From: Bordetella parapertussis
Lineage (GTDB): Bacteria > Pseudomonadota > Gammaproteobacteria > Burkholderiales > Burkholderiaceae_C
NCBI GenBank assembly: GCA_945900685.1
Contig: CAMDJS010000030.1
Coordinates: 1 to 19,067, forward strand
Reading direction: 5' to 3'
DNA length: 19,067 nucleotides
Program-made: the position numbers and the translations under genes
Part shown: in pieces, positions 7,109-15,247 of the stretch
Layout of the letters: each line of letters opens with the position of its first letter
Numbering within the stretch: the first letter of the stretch is position 1
The notes under the pieces: generated by a model
Seen by the model: only the letters and a program-made list of their open reading frames with translations
What the model was told of the DNA's origin: nothing
Database searches by the model: none

Positions 7109-7825
7109 CTAAGCCAGTCCGTCCATGCCCTGTGAGCGTTTTAAATCACGCTGCTCTGGCGTTTGTAAAAAATGCATGAACGCTGTGGCCGCTTGGTGCG
7201 TGTTTTCATTGTGGCCAGCGGCCAAGCCCACACCAGCACTGAAAATGGTGATGCAAGCCACCTCAGGCGGCAAGTCCCCTAGTACGCTGATGCCGGGTTG
7301 GTTCATCAATTCGCTGCGCTGCTGAAAACCCAAGGCTGCTTTGCCTTGTGCCACCCACAAACCCACCGGGGTGCCAGGAGCCGGCACCAGAATGCGGTCT
7401 TTGATGTCTTCAAATATGCCCCAACGATTGAACAATTGCTCTAGGTAAGTGCCGCTGGGTCCGGTGGAGTAACTCAGGCTTGGCGCAGCAAGCACTGCAT
7501 TTCGCAATTGCTCTTCGCTATCTATCTTGGGTTTGACTGATTCGCTGGCAACTGCCACGGCCACAGGTGAAGTCACCCAATCGCAGCGACTGTTCGCAAC
7601 CAACAGCCCTTGAGTTTGAAGACGTTCAATCGCCTCAGCTGCCAGAAAGACCAGATCAAACTTTTCACCCGATTGAACCCGCTGAGCGGCATCCACACCA
7701 CCGGTGAATTCGATATCGACTTGCACCTGGTGCAAATCGAAATATCGGGCACACAATGCTTTCAACAAAGATTGTGTGGCCATGGAGGATATGCCGCGAA
7801 GAACGCTGATTGGCGAATGAGACAT
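7109..7825 (-). CDS. ModA-like substrate-binding protein without signal peptide
   Basis: A 238-residue protein of the SBP_bac_11 (molybdate-binding ModA-like) fold. Recognisable blocks are LRGISSMATQSL (9-20), FTGGVDAAQRVQSGEKFDLVFLA (split across 40-62), STGPSGTYLEQLFNRWGI (120-137), a G-x-x-A-LGFQQ-x-SELM segment (161-174) and the C-terminal FMHFLQTPEQ. A normal ModA carries a Sec signal; here the N-terminus MSHSPISV goes straight into the first strand, so the protein should stay in the cytoplasm. Similar signal-less forms occur in proteobacteria and have no assigned ligand that I know of. No permease or ATPase gene is adjacent. It may be a cytoplasmic anion sensor or carrier; the ligand is unknown. 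Confidence 0.8.
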   Translation of the reverse strand: MSHSPISVLRGISSMATQSLLKALCARYFDLHQVQVDIEFTGGVDAAQRVQSGEKFDLVFLAAEAIERLQTQGLLVANSRCDWVTSPVAVAVASESVKPKIDSEEQLRNAVLAAPSLSYSTGPSGTYLEQLFNRWGIFEDIKDRILVPAPGTPVGLWVAQGKAALGFQQRSELMNQPGISVLGDLPPEVACITIFSAGVGLAAGHNENTHQAATAFMHFLQTPEQRDLKRSQGMDGLA

Positions 7826-7836
7826 GTCGTGAATTG

Positions 7837-7886
7837 AAAAAAAACCATTATCCTGCCGGACAGCTCACCTCGGTGAAACTATCCGG
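7837..7886 (-). terminator. Possible terminator or hairpin downstream of the MFS gene
   Basis: In the 86-base gap after the MFS stop, CCGGA (7856-7860) pairs with TCCGG (7882-7886) around an inner TCACC/GGTGA pair (7865-7869, 7872-7876). Read leftward, eight T follow at 7837-7844, about 11 bases past the stem. The gap between stem and T-run is long, so this is only a candidate terminator; a leader structure for the ModA-like gene is an alternative. Confidence 0.3.
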
Positions 7887-7911
7887 TCGGTTTGCAATGA
7901 ATCAACCAATA

Positions 7912-9282
7912 TCAGTTCATTTTTTTCTGTGTGTTGGGCAATGCAATGGTGACCACTGCGCCGATCAAGGCTATAGCGGCAAGCGCCAGAAATGCGGATT
8001 CACTCGCACCGCCGGACATGGTGCGGATGCGACCGATCAGATCCGGACCGAAATGTCCGCCCAGATTGCCGACCGAGTTGACAAACGCAATGCCAGCTGC
8101 TGCCGCTGTGCCAGACAAAAATGCGGTCGGTAAAGACCAGAAAGTTGCCACAAAAGACAAAGTACCGGAGGCCACCAAGGTGAGTGCAATCATGGAAGGA
8201 ATCGGTGCATGACCGACGAATGCCAGACCAATCAATCCGCTGACAGCCAACAGCAATGAACAAGCGACATGCCATCTGCGTTCGCCGGTTTTATCTGAGT
8301 GGGCGCCCCAAATCACCATCACCACCGCAGATATACCCCAAGGGATCATGCTGAGTAAACCCACTTTCAGAAAATCTTTTTTATCAATGCCGAGTTCTTG
8401 AATGATGGTGGGCATCCAGAAATTGATGGCATAAAAACAAATCACGCCTGAGAAATACACCAACGCCAAAACCCAGACACGGTAATCTGAGAATGCATCC
8501 ATCAGGCTGTGCCCCTTGCCAAGTTCTTGTTTGCCTGCATCGTCTTCTTGAACTTGCTGAATGATGAAGTTTTTCTCGCGCTCATCCAACCACTCGGCCT
8601 GGCGCGGACCATCGGGCAAAAAGACAAACACCAGAAAGCCCACGACCACCGACGGAATGCCCTCCAACAGGAACAGCCACTCCCAACCGCGCAAACCACC
8701 CATGCCTTGCATGTATTGCATGATGGCACCAGACACAGGCGCGCCAATCACATTGGAGATGGCAATCGCGGTCATGAACAGGGCGATGACTTTGGTGCGG
8801 CGTGAACCCGGAAACCAATAGGTCAAATACAAAATAATACCGGGGAAAAATCCGGCTTCACACGCACCCAACAAAAACCGCAACACATAAAACGTGAATT
8901 CAGCATCGGTACAGTTGAACCAAGTTGCGATGGATCCCCAGTAAATATCATCTGTGAACATGAAGGCGGAAGAAATAATGCCCCAGGTGATCATGATTCT
9001 GGCGATCCACATGCGGGCGCCGACTTTTTCCAAAATGATGTTGCTGGGCACTTCAAAAATGAAATAGCCGATGAAGAAAATACCCGCACCGAAACCGTAA
9101 ATCGCATCGGTGAACATCAAGTCATTGGCCATTTGCAATTTGGCAAAGCCCACATTGACGCGGTCCAGAAAAGCCACGATGTAACACACAAACAAAAAAG
9201 GCACGAGTCGACCGGCTACCTTGTCAAAGGTGGCCTTTGCAAAATCTGCACTGTCGGCTGTGGAAGAAATGGAATCGTTCAT
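7912..9282 (-). CDS. MFS transporter, anion:cation symporter (ACS) family
   Basis: A 456-residue, 12-helix major facilitator of the ACS (phthalate/hexuronate/tartrate permease) group, a proton symporter for organic anions in the inner membrane. Landmarks: FLDRVNVGFAKLQM (38-51) in helix 1, GYFIFEVPSNIILEKVGAR (72-90), and the ACS block RFLLGACEAGFFPGIILYL (135-153) followed by TYWFP. A charged central loop (about 223-265, DGPRQAEWLDEREKNFI) separates the two six-helix halves. Exact substrate is not readable; related carriers take phthalate, tartrate, glucarate or 4-hydroxyphenylacetate. A GTGAGG sequence precedes the ATG. It is divergent from the ABC importer, with a 233-base shared control region, and no catabolic gene sits beside it. 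Confidence 0.92.
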   Translation of the reverse strand: MNDSISSTADSADFAKATFDKVAGRLVPFLFVCYIVAFLDRVNVGFAKLQMANDLMFTDAIYGFGAGIFFIGYFIFEVPSNIILEKVGARMWIARIMITWGIISSAFMFTDDIYWGSIATWFNCTDAEFTFYVLRFLLGACEAGFFPGIILYLTYWFPGSRRTKVIALFMTAIAISNVIGAPVSGAIMQYMQGMGGLRGWEWLFLLEGIPSVVVGFLVFVFLPDGPRQAEWLDEREKNFIIQQVQEDDAGKQELGKGHSLMDAFSDYRVWVLALVYFSGVICFYAINFWMPTIIQELGIDKKDFLKVGLLSMIPWGISAVVMVIWGAHSDKTGERRWHVACSLLLAVSGLIGLAFVGHAPIPSMIALTLVASGTLSFVATFWSLPTAFLSGTAAAAGIAFVNSVGNLGGHFGPDLIGRIRTMSGGASESAFLALAAIALIGAVVTIALPNTQKKMN

Positions 9283-9515
9283 GCTGGGCGCCTCACCGTC
9301 TGTTCATCAATCTTTGACCTTAGCACAGACAACAGTGAACCCATGCTTTCACGCCTCGTCAATCGATTCAGGCGAGGGTAAGTACCGATTAAAAATTAAC
9401 CTCGTTAAAATGTTTATTCGGTCCTGTGTACCTAACCATGTGTTTCTGCGCTAACGCGCTCATTAAACCAACGCGACTCCGCGCGATGGTGGCTTCTTCA
9501 AAATCGGACATCATC
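9283..9515. promoter_or_regulatory. Divergent control region between MFS gene and ABC importer
   Basis: A 233-base gap between two outward-facing genes. It holds a perfect inverted repeat TTAAC-CTC-GTTAA at 9396-9408 in AT-rich DNA, which partly overlaps a TAAAAT (9406-9411) that could be a -10 box for the importer. An AATCGATT palindrome lies at 9361-9368. No convincing -35 was found. The position suits an operator controlling one or both directions, but no regulator gene is adjacent. Confidence 0.4.
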
Positions 9516-10391
9516 ATGAATCATTCCAACAGTCGCCGACTGGCTCTGCTTTGGGCATTAACCGTGCCCGCATCCTCACTGCTAACAAAATACTCTCATG
9601 CCAGCGATGGTGTGCTGCGTGTGTCTGCCATTCCAGACGAAGCACCTACGGAACTGCAACGCAAATTCACACCCTTAGGTAACTACCTTGCAGCTCAAAC
9701 CGGCTTGAAAATTGTTTTCACACCAGTCACAGACTATGCCGCCATGGTTGAAGCGCTGGCAGCAGGAAAAATTGATTTGGCTTGGTTAGGTGGATTCACG
9801 TTCGTACAAGCTCGCATACGAACCAACGGCAGCGCCATCCCCATCGCGCAGCGGGAAGAAGATGCGAAGTTCACATCCAAATTCATCACCGCTGATCCCT
9901 CCATCAAAAGTTTGAGCGATCTCAAAGGAAAAACATTTGCGTTTGGATCGCCCTCTTCCACCTCGGGCAGTTTGATGCCGCGCTTTTTCATGCAGCAAGC
10001 GGGTTTGAATATCGACAAGGATTTCAAAAATATCGCATTCTCAGGCGCGCACGACGCAACCGCTGCATTTGTTTCCGCAGGCAAAGCCGATGCCGGTGTT
10101 TTGAATGCCTCTGTTTGGGACAAATTGGTGGAGCAGAAAAAAATAGATACCGACAAGCTGCGCGTTTTCGCGACCACGCCGCCGTTTTTTGATTACAACT
10201 GGACGGTGCGTGGCGACCTCGATGCCAAATTAATCAAGCAATTGACAGACGCATTTTTGAAATTGGATTCGAACAATCCTGAGCACAAAGAAATTTTGAC
10301 GCTGCAACGAGCATCTCGCTTCATTCCTACCCGCAAAGAAAACTATGACGGTATAGAAAAGGCAGCCATATCGGCGGGTTTGTTGAAATAA
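9516..10391 (+). CDS. PhnD-like ABC substrate-binding protein, 'putative selenate' subgroup
   Basis: A 291-residue periplasmic binding protein of the PhnD/PtxB oxyanion family. Residues 1-29 are an export signal (double Arg then hydrophobic core, SHA before SD). The mature start [19 protein letters not shown], followed by [23 protein letters not shown], is characteristic of a subgroup annotated as a putative selenate ABC transporter binding protein; that assignment is recalled from family descriptions and rests on genome co-occurrence, not biochemistry. The oxyanion loop is [12 protein letters not shown] (144-155), in the place of the D-P-x-STSG-x-L-x-P loop of phosphonate binders. I chose ATG 9516 because the signal peptide begins there; in-frame starts at 9426 and 9486 would add an unlikely leader. 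One base separates it from the ATPase gene. Confidence 0.87.
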   Translation: MNHSNSRRLALLWALTVPASSLLTKYSHASDGVLRVSAIPDEAPTELQRKFTPLGNYLAAQTGLKIVFTPVTDYAAMVEALAAGKIDLAWLGGFTFVQARIRTNGSAIPIAQREEDAKFTSKFITADPSIKSLSDLKGKTFAFGSPSSTSGSLMPRFFMQQAGLNIDKDFKNIAFSGAHDATAAFVSAGKADAGVLNASVWDKLVEQKKIDTDKLRVFATTPPFFDYNWTVRGDLDAKLIKQLTDAFLKLDSNNPEHKEILTLQRASRFIPTRKENYDGIEKAAISAGLLK

Positions 10392-10392
10392 C

Positions 10393-11202
10393 ATGTCTGT
10401 TCATTTTGAGCAGGTAAGTTATGAACATCCCAATGGGTTTGCAGCCATCAGTGAACTCAGTCTGCATGTGCACCCAGGCGAACACATCGCCTTGATCGGT
10501 CCCTCAGGTGCCGGGAAAACCACCTTGTTGTCTCTGATGGGTACAAGGCTGCATCCCACATCCGGTTCACTGACTGTGCTTGGACAGCACATGGTTGATA
10601 TTGACAATGATGCACTTTGCCAATTGCGAAAACGCATTGCTTTCATTTACCAACACCCGCCACTGCCGCCCCGTCAAAGGGTCATCACAGCAGTGACAGC
10701 AGGCCGACTGGGTCATTGGCCAGTGTGGAAATCCTTGGCATCTTTGTTCTATCCGATGGACATTCCTGGCGCTTCAAAAGTGCTTTCACGCGTTCAATTA
10801 AATGAAAAATTATTTGATTTATGCGATCAGTTGTCTGGCGGTCAACTTCAGCGAGTAGGCATCGCAAGGGCTTTGTACCAACAGTCGGAACTGATACTGG
10901 CAGATGAACCTGTGTCCGCTTTAGATCCTGGTTTGGCTTTAGCCATGGTGGATGTATTGAAGCAAGATGCAGGTTCACGGGGTGCCACATTGATTGCCAG
11001 TCTTCATGCGGTTGATTTGGCGCTCAAGTGTTTTCAGCGCATCGTCGGCATACGAGACGGGAAAATTGTCTTTGATCTGCCTGCGCACAAAGTCACTTCC
11101 CTCATGCTGGAGGATTTGTATGCCAATGAGTCGCCCCTAAACACCACGAAAAATAAGCACGACGAAGACAGCAAAGACGACATAGTTTCACCATCGATGT
11201 GA
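10393..11202 (+). CDS. PhnC-like ABC transporter ATP-binding protein
   Basis: A 269-residue ATPase of the PhnC family that powers the neighbouring oxyanion importer. Motifs: Walker A GPSGAGKT at 36-43, Q-loop Q87, signature [15 protein letters not shown] from 147, Walker B LILADEP at 167-173, H-loop H205. The [24 protein letters not shown] segment (87-110) corresponds to the PhnC block that contacts the permease. The last ~30 residues are a polar, Asp/Lys-rich tail not needed for the fold. Its ATG follows the binding-protein stop by one base, and its TGA overlaps the GTG start of the permease gene, so all three are one tightly coupled operon. Substrate follows that of the binding protein: selenate-like, phosphonate or phosphite. 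Confidence 0.92.
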   Translation: MSVHFEQVSYEHPNGFAAISELSLHVHPGEHIALIGPSGAGKTTLLSLMGTRLHPTSGSLTVLGQHMVDIDNDALCQLRKRIAFIYQHPPLPPRQRVITAVTAGRLGHWPVWKSLASLFYPMDIPGASKVLSRVQLNEKLFDLCDQLSGGQLQRVGIARALYQQSELILADEPVSALDPGLALAMVDVLKQDAGSRGATLIASLHAVDLALKCFQRIVGIRDGKIVFDLPAHKVTSLMLEDLYANESPLNTTKNKHDEDSKDDIVSPSM

Positions 11203-12767
11203 CGTGTATGGTGCATCAAAAAAGTCAACGCGATCCCCTTTTTGCCAGTCGCGTATCCATTTTTTTGACATTTATTTTGCTGCTATGGCCTTTATTTTGG
11301 ACCACACAGTTCAGCCTATACAGCTTGTTTGATCCAGCCAATCTGAAAGTGATTGGACATTTTTTAGCTGGTTTTCTACCACCTGCGACTGGCACTGAAT
11401 TTTTACTTGAACTATTCAAAGCCACACTCGAAACGATCGCTATTGCAACTGTGGGCATGGTGCTGGCTTTGCTGATTGCCATGCCATTGGCATACCGTGT
11501 CAGCCGTGTTTGTCGGGTTCATCATGGCTTGCAACTGCTGCCGCGTGGTTTGCTCACAGTGCTGCGCGCGATTCCCGAATTGGTGTGGGCATTGGCATTT
11601 GTTCGCATCTTGGGTCTAGGGCCTTCTGCAGGCGTACTGGCTCTGGGTCTGACTTACGGAGCCATGCTAGGCAAGGTGTACGCAGAAATACTGGAGTCCG
11701 TCGATCAAGCGCCTGCAAACGCACTGCTCACCTCTGGTTCAAGCCGGGTGTTTGCCATGTTGTTTGGCTTGCTGCCAATGGCCAGCAAAGAACTGACCTC
11801 CTACACCATTTACCGATGGGAATGTGCTTTGCGCGCCTCTGTGGTCATGGGGTTTGTGGGCGCAGGTGGCTTGGGGCAATTGATGGACCAGGCGATGAAA
11901 ATGCTCAATGGTGGCGAAGCTTGCTCGATACTCATTGTGTTTTTAGGTCTGGTTTTATTGGCCGATCGGTTGTCAGTATGGACACGTCACGCCATGAATT
12001 CAGCCATGACACCCGAAACATTGGTACGGTTAAAAAATCAATTTTTAGGGTTGACTGTCTTTGTGCTGATGGTGTGTTTCAGTTACCAAATGCTACACAT
12101 AGACTTTGTGTCGCTGGTGAGCTTGGAAGCTGTGCAGTCTCTGAGCAATTTTGCTATTGGGTTTTTTCCAGCAGATGTTTCAACACCTTGGTTGATTCAA
12201 ATTGCGGACGGCATGTTGCAAACCTTGGCGGTCTCCATACTTGCCACGCTATGTGCAGTCGTTGTTGGCTTGCTGCTCGCATTGTGCAAACCCCGGCTGC
12301 TTGTGAACTCGGTGTTCAACTTGCTTCGCAGCGTTCCTGAACTGGTGTGGGCCACGATCACTGTGTTGGCTGTTGGCATGGGGCCTTTTGCAGGCACCTT
12401 GGCTTTGGCCTTACACACCACGGGTGTGCTTGGCCGACTGTTTGCGCAGGCTATTGAAAATGCGCCGATACAACCGGCACAGGCATTGCGCCATGCAGGT
12501 ACATCGCGAGCCCTTGCTTTTGCATATGCCACCTTTCCCTTGGTTGCCCCGCAGTTGGTCGCCTACAGCTTATACCGTTGGGAAATGAATATCAGAATGG
12601 CAGCCATTCTTGGTTTTGTCGGCGCGGGCGGCCTGGGGCAGTTGTTGTATGTCGCCATGTCATTGATGAACTACCACCAAGGATGCACAGTGATCATGGC
12701 GATGTTGTTGTTGTCAGTGCTGGTAGATCAAGCCAGCGCGAGGTTGCGCGGGTTCATGCGCTCATGA
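11199..12767 (+). CDS. phnE: Double-length PhnE/PtxC-type ABC permease
   Basis: A 522-residue inner-membrane permease made of two consecutive PhnE domains. The repeat is plain: [10 protein letters not shown] at 122-131 and [10 protein letters not shown] at 376-385; [11 protein letters not shown] at 218-228 and again at 472-482; Y-RWE at 205-208 and 459-462. Matching positions are 254 residues apart. Ordinary PhnE is about 260-280 residues and works as a dimer, so this single chain should supply the whole transmembrane pathway. Each half has about six hydrophobic segments. The start is a GTG at 11199 overlapping the ATPase stop (GTGA); an ATG three codons later at 11208 is also possible. The fusion with these partners is consistent with the PhnE/PtxC group. 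Transport direction is inward; substrate is unproven. Confidence 0.9.
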   Translation: MTCMVHQKSQRDPLFASRVSIFLTFILLLWPLFWTTQFSLYSLFDPANLKVIGHFLAGFLPPATGTEFLLELFKATLETIAIATVGMVLALLIAMPLAYRVSRVCRVHHGLQLLPRGLLTVLRAIPELVWALAFVRILGLGPSAGVLALGLTYGAMLGKVYAEILESVDQAPANALLTSGSSRVFAMLFGLLPMASKELTSYTIYRWECALRASVVMGFVGAGGLGQLMDQAMKMLNGGEACSILIVFLGLVLLADRLSVWTRHAMNSAMTPETLVRLKNQFLGLTVFVLMVCFSYQMLHIDFVSLVSLEAVQSLSNFAIGFFPADVSTPWLIQIADGMLQTLAVSILATLCAVVVGLLLALCKPRLLVNSVFNLLRSVPELVWATITVLAVGMGPFAGTLALALHTTGVLGRLFAQAIENAPIQPAQALRHAGTSRALAFAYATFPLVAPQLVAYSLYRWEMNIRMAAILGFVGAGGLGQLLYVAMSLMNYHQGCTVIMAMLLLSVLVDQASARLRGFMRS

Positions 12768-12794
12768 ACCCTTAACCATCCAAATTTATTTTTT
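12750..12794 (+). terminator. Candidate terminator at the end of the ABC importer operon
   Basis: A perfect 9-bp stem GGGTTCATG / CATGAACCC (12750-12758, 12763-12771) with a 4-base loop spans the stop codon of the permease gene (12765-12767). A T-rich tract (12785-12794) follows about 13 bases later. The spacing is longer than in classical terminators, but the stem is strong and lies just where the rightward operon should end, facing the convergent FKBP gene. Confidence 0.45.
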
Positions 12795-13196
12795 GATACT
12801 GACCAATTCAACTTCAAACAACAGCACGGCATTGGGCGGAATCACGCCGCGTATGCCGTCCGCCCCATAGGCGGTGTCGGAGGGACAAGTCAAACGGGCC
12901 TTGCCGCCTACTTTGATTTTTTGCATGCCTTGTGTCCAGCAAGGAATCACACGTGACAAAGGAAATGCAATCGGCTCGCCGCGTTTGTAACTGCTGTCAA
13001 ATTCTTTGCCGTCAGGCAAGGTGCCACGGTAGTGGGCGACCACCGTATCGGAAGCTGCAGGGCTTGCGCCTGATCCTTCTTTCAGATGCTCGATTTTGAT
13101 GCCGGAAGGCAATGTTTCAGTTTTGGTATCCGCCCAGACTGAGCCACTGAGAATCAGGCTTGCGAGAACGACAAAAGGCAATTGAAGAGTTTTCAT
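12786..13196 (-). CDS. Periplasmic FKBP-type peptidyl-prolyl isomerase
   Basis: A 136-residue prolyl cis-trans isomerase that assists folding of exported proteins. Residues 1-22 are a Sec signal (VWA cleavage before DT). The FKBP domain covers 31-136 with the expected active-site set: HYRGTLPDGKEFDSS (Y56, F66, D67), the VIPCWTQGMQKIKVGGK block with Trp87, Y110 in TAYG, and the closing IPPNAVLLFEVEL strand. There is no dimerisation domain, so it is a minimal FKBP rather than FkpA/Mip. Cys86 and Cys104 are unusual additions near the pocket and could form a disulfide. It lies 114 bases downstream of the metzincin-like gene on the same strand, but a shared transcript is uncertain. Confidence 0.93.
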   Translation of the reverse strand: MKTLQLPFVVLASLILSGSVWADTKTETLPSGIKIEHLKEGSGASPAASDTVVAHYRGTLPDGKEFDSSYKRGEPIAFPLSRVIPCWTQGMQKIKVGGKARLTCPSDTAYGADGIRGVIPPNAVLLFEVELVSIKK

Positions 13197-13257
13197 GGTG
13201 TTGAATAAATGTGGGAATAAACGAGGTCATTATCTACTCAACGCAGGCGTGCCAAGT

Positions 13258-13295
13258 GTGCTTGCTGTGCGTGTTTGGAATGCTCTGGCAAGCAC
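13258..13295. repeat. Inverted repeat between metzincin-like and FKBP genes
   Basis: GTGCTTGC (13258-13265) and GCAAGCAC (13288-13295) form a perfect 8-bp stem around a 22-base spacer in the 114-base gap. There is no T-run after it on the leftward strand. It may be a weak terminator after the metzincin-like gene or a regulatory site for the FKBP gene. No ribosome-binding site is evident before the FKBP start. Confidence 0.3.
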
Positions 13296-13310
13296 TCCCC
13301 TTACCAGTGA

Positions 13311-14372
13311 TTATTTGCTGTTAGCCGCCACACATCTTTGTATATCGCAAGCCGTCGGCAGCAATGAGCGGTATTCAAAATTTTTCGGCATGACACCATT
13401 ATCGCGGATGGTGCATTTCTCACCTGCATCATTGGTGTAGTAAGACAGTACATCCACACATCGCTTGGAATGCGCCAGCAGTCCTTGGAAATGGCCGACT
13501 TCGTGGGACACCACCATTTGCAAAGTTTCCATTAAATTGCGATTGGGATTGCTTTTCTTCAGACCTTGAAACGACTCGGGACTGAGCGTCAAAGTTTTTT
13601 TGGTGATGTTGGCAAGCCCAATCGTGCCCAGTTTGTCATCATCGTTCCACTGGACAGCTATTTTCAAACCCGCCATGCTGTCGTTGAAATCACGCTTCAA
13701 ATAAACCTTGTTTTGCCCACCGCATTGGTCCCAGGCTTGCGTGGAATTTTGTAAAACCAACAGCACAGATTCTTCACTGACAGCATCGGGAGCCCCTTGA
13801 TGGTCATACACATAGGCCATGATGGGACTGATCATTTTGGTGTCACTCGGTCCATCTTTCCAAGTCACCAACTCATTGGGAAGACATTGCGCAATTTCAC
13901 TTTCACGCAGTGAAAACTCTTTGCTGACGGCGGTTTTCTCATCCACTTTGGTGGGCATTCGCTTGATTTTTTTGGTGGCCACGACACTGCCTGAGGGTTC
14001 AATCACAGGCGCCACGGATGTGTTCTTGCTGACCTCAAGGGTTGAAACAGGTTTTTTGGACTGGAGAAGTTCCTTGACCATTTGATGCACGCGTTCAGTG
14101 TTGGCAGTTCCCAACCACACTGCCGTGTTGTTTTTGATCGATTCAATTTCGGGATAAGGACAGTCTTTCGCGTTGGCGTTAAGCCATTCAATGGCTTTTT
14201 TCTCGCGCAGTTGCACATCATTGATGGCATAGGCCAGCTTCTTGAAATCAGCCGCTTTACAGTTTGAGTCGCCAGCTTTGTTTGGCGATACCACGGTGGT
14301 GGGTGTCTGAGCCTGACCAGGCGCATACATCACCACAAATGCACAAACAGATAGAAAACGCAAAAAAAACAT
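13311..14372 (-). CDS. Secreted Cys-rich protein with metzincin-like zinc motif (putative metalloprotease)
   Basis: A 353-residue exported protein of no named family known to me. Residues 1-21 are a signal peptide (hydrophobic core, GQAQ). The N-terminal ~105 mature residues are helical with a Cys pair (C38, C71); a Thr/Lys/Val-rich linker follows at about 107-150. The C-terminal domain has strands IAVQWND and TLTLSPESF, a helix ending VVSHEVGHFQGLLAH (H290, E291, H294, G297, H301), then RCVDVLSYY, which resembles the post-motif C-x-x-LMS turn of snapalysin-like metzincins. The first two His and the Glu fit a zinc site; the third His is one residue later than HExxHxxGxxH/D. Eight Cys suggest disulfides. 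ATG 14372 is preferred to a TTG five codons earlier. Protease activity is inferred. Confidence 0.72.
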   Translation of the reverse strand: MFFLRFLSVCAFVVMYAPGQAQTPTTVVSPNKAGDSNCKAADFKKLAYAINDVQLREKKAIEWLNANAKDCPYPEIESIKNNTAVWLGTANTERVHQMVKELLQSKKPVSTLEVSKNTSVAPVIEPSGSVVATKKIKRMPTKVDEKTAVSKEFSLRESEIAQCLPNELVTWKDGPSDTKMISPIMAYVYDHQGAPDAVSEESVLLVLQNSTQAWDQCGGQNKVYLKRDFNDSMAGLKIAVQWNDDDKLGTIGLANITKKTLTLSPESFQGLKKSNPNRNLMETLQMVVSHEVGHFQGLLAHSKRCVDVLSYYTNDAGEKCTIRDNGVMPKNFEYRSLLPTACDIQRCVAANSK

Positions 14373-14468
14373 AAATTTGTAGGGCAAAAACTGGCCTTGA
14401 ACAGGTCAGGACATCTTAACCATCGACAGATAGGATCAAAGTTTTAACTTCTGTGTTTCAAGGGTGCA

Positions 14469-15236
14469 TCAGCCCTGAATGGAGTAACCGCCATCGACAG
14501 GTATGGCGGTTCCGGTCAAAAAGTCAGACGCTGAGCTGGCGAGAAACACCGCAATGCCAGCGAAATCATCTGGCAGGCCCCAACGCTTGGCCGGTGTTCT
14601 CTCCAGCACCCGCTCGTGCAATCCTTTCACATCGAATCTGGCCTGACGGGTCAAGGCCGTGTCAATCCAACCGGGAAGTATCGCGTTGACTTGGATGTTC
14701 TCTGGCGCCCAAGCGCAAGCCATGGCCCGGGTCATTTGCACCAACCCGCCTTTGGAAGCGGCATAAGGCGTGGCAAACGAGGCACCAAACAAAGACATCA
14801 TGGAGCCGATATTGATGATTTTTCCACCGCCATTCTTTTTGAATTCGGGGTAAACCGCCTGCGAGCAACTGAAGGCACTGGTGAGATTGGTTTGCAACAC
14901 TTTGTTCCACTCGGCCAATTCATAGTCTTGCGGTTGCTTTCGAATATTCATGCCTGCGTTGTTAACCCAGATGTCAATCCGGCCGAAATGCTTGACTGCC
15001 TGCTCAACCAATGCATGTACAGAGACTTCAGATTGCACATCGACCGGCACAGCCACTGCAGTGGCACCCAGCGCTTGCAACTGAGCAACTGCGGCCTGAT
15101 TTTTAATTTCATCGCGCCCGGCAACGACCAAGGTGGCACCCGCTTGCGCCAAGCCTGTCGCCATGCCCAAACCAATGCCGCCGTTACCGCCGGTGACGAC
15201 AGCGACTTTGCCGCTCAAATCAAACAAGGTGTTCAT
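14469..15236 (-). CDS. SDR oxidoreductase, gluconate 5-dehydrogenase/KduD-like
   Basis: A 255-residue classical SDR, NAD(P)-dependent alcohol/keto reductase. TGGNGGIG is at 15-22, NNAG at 92-95, Ser145, and the YAASK motif gives Tyr158 and Lys162; PGWIDTALT (188-196) and a C-terminal VDGGYSIQG complete the fold. The overall pattern (TGGNGGIGLGMA, WVNNAGMN, IQVNAILPGWI) is closest to sugar-acid dehydrogenases such as gluconate 5-dehydrogenase or 2-deoxy-gluconate 3-dehydrogenase, but SDR substrate cannot be read reliably. ATG 15236 is preferred; a TTG at 15251 overlapping the upstream stop is possible. It is the last gene of the leftward catabolic operon, 11 bases after the beta-hydroxyacid dehydrogenase. 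Confidence 0.9.
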   Translation of the reverse strand: MNTLFDLSGKVAVVTGGNGGIGLGMATGLAQAGATLVVAGRDEIKNQAAVAQLQALGATAVAVPVDVQSEVSVHALVEQAVKHFGRIDIWVNNAGMNIRKQPQDYELAEWNKVLQTNLTSAFSCSQAVYPEFKKNGGGKIINIGSMMSLFGASFATPYAASKGGLVQMTRAMACAWAPENIQVNAILPGWIDTALTRQARFDVKGLHERVLERTPAKRWGLPDDFAGIAVFLASSASDFLTGTAIPVDGGYSIQG

Positions 15237-15247
15237 ATCTGAACAAT

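Noticed and set aside
9426..9515. Upstream GTG/ATG starts for the PhnD-like gene
   Set aside because: They would place a non-hydrophobic leader before a normal export signal beginning at 9516.
14616..15242. 208-codon plus-strand frame over the SDR gene
   Set aside because: It overlaps a well-supported SDR with all catalytic motifs on the minus strand. Its product is Arg/His-rich with no recognisable domain.
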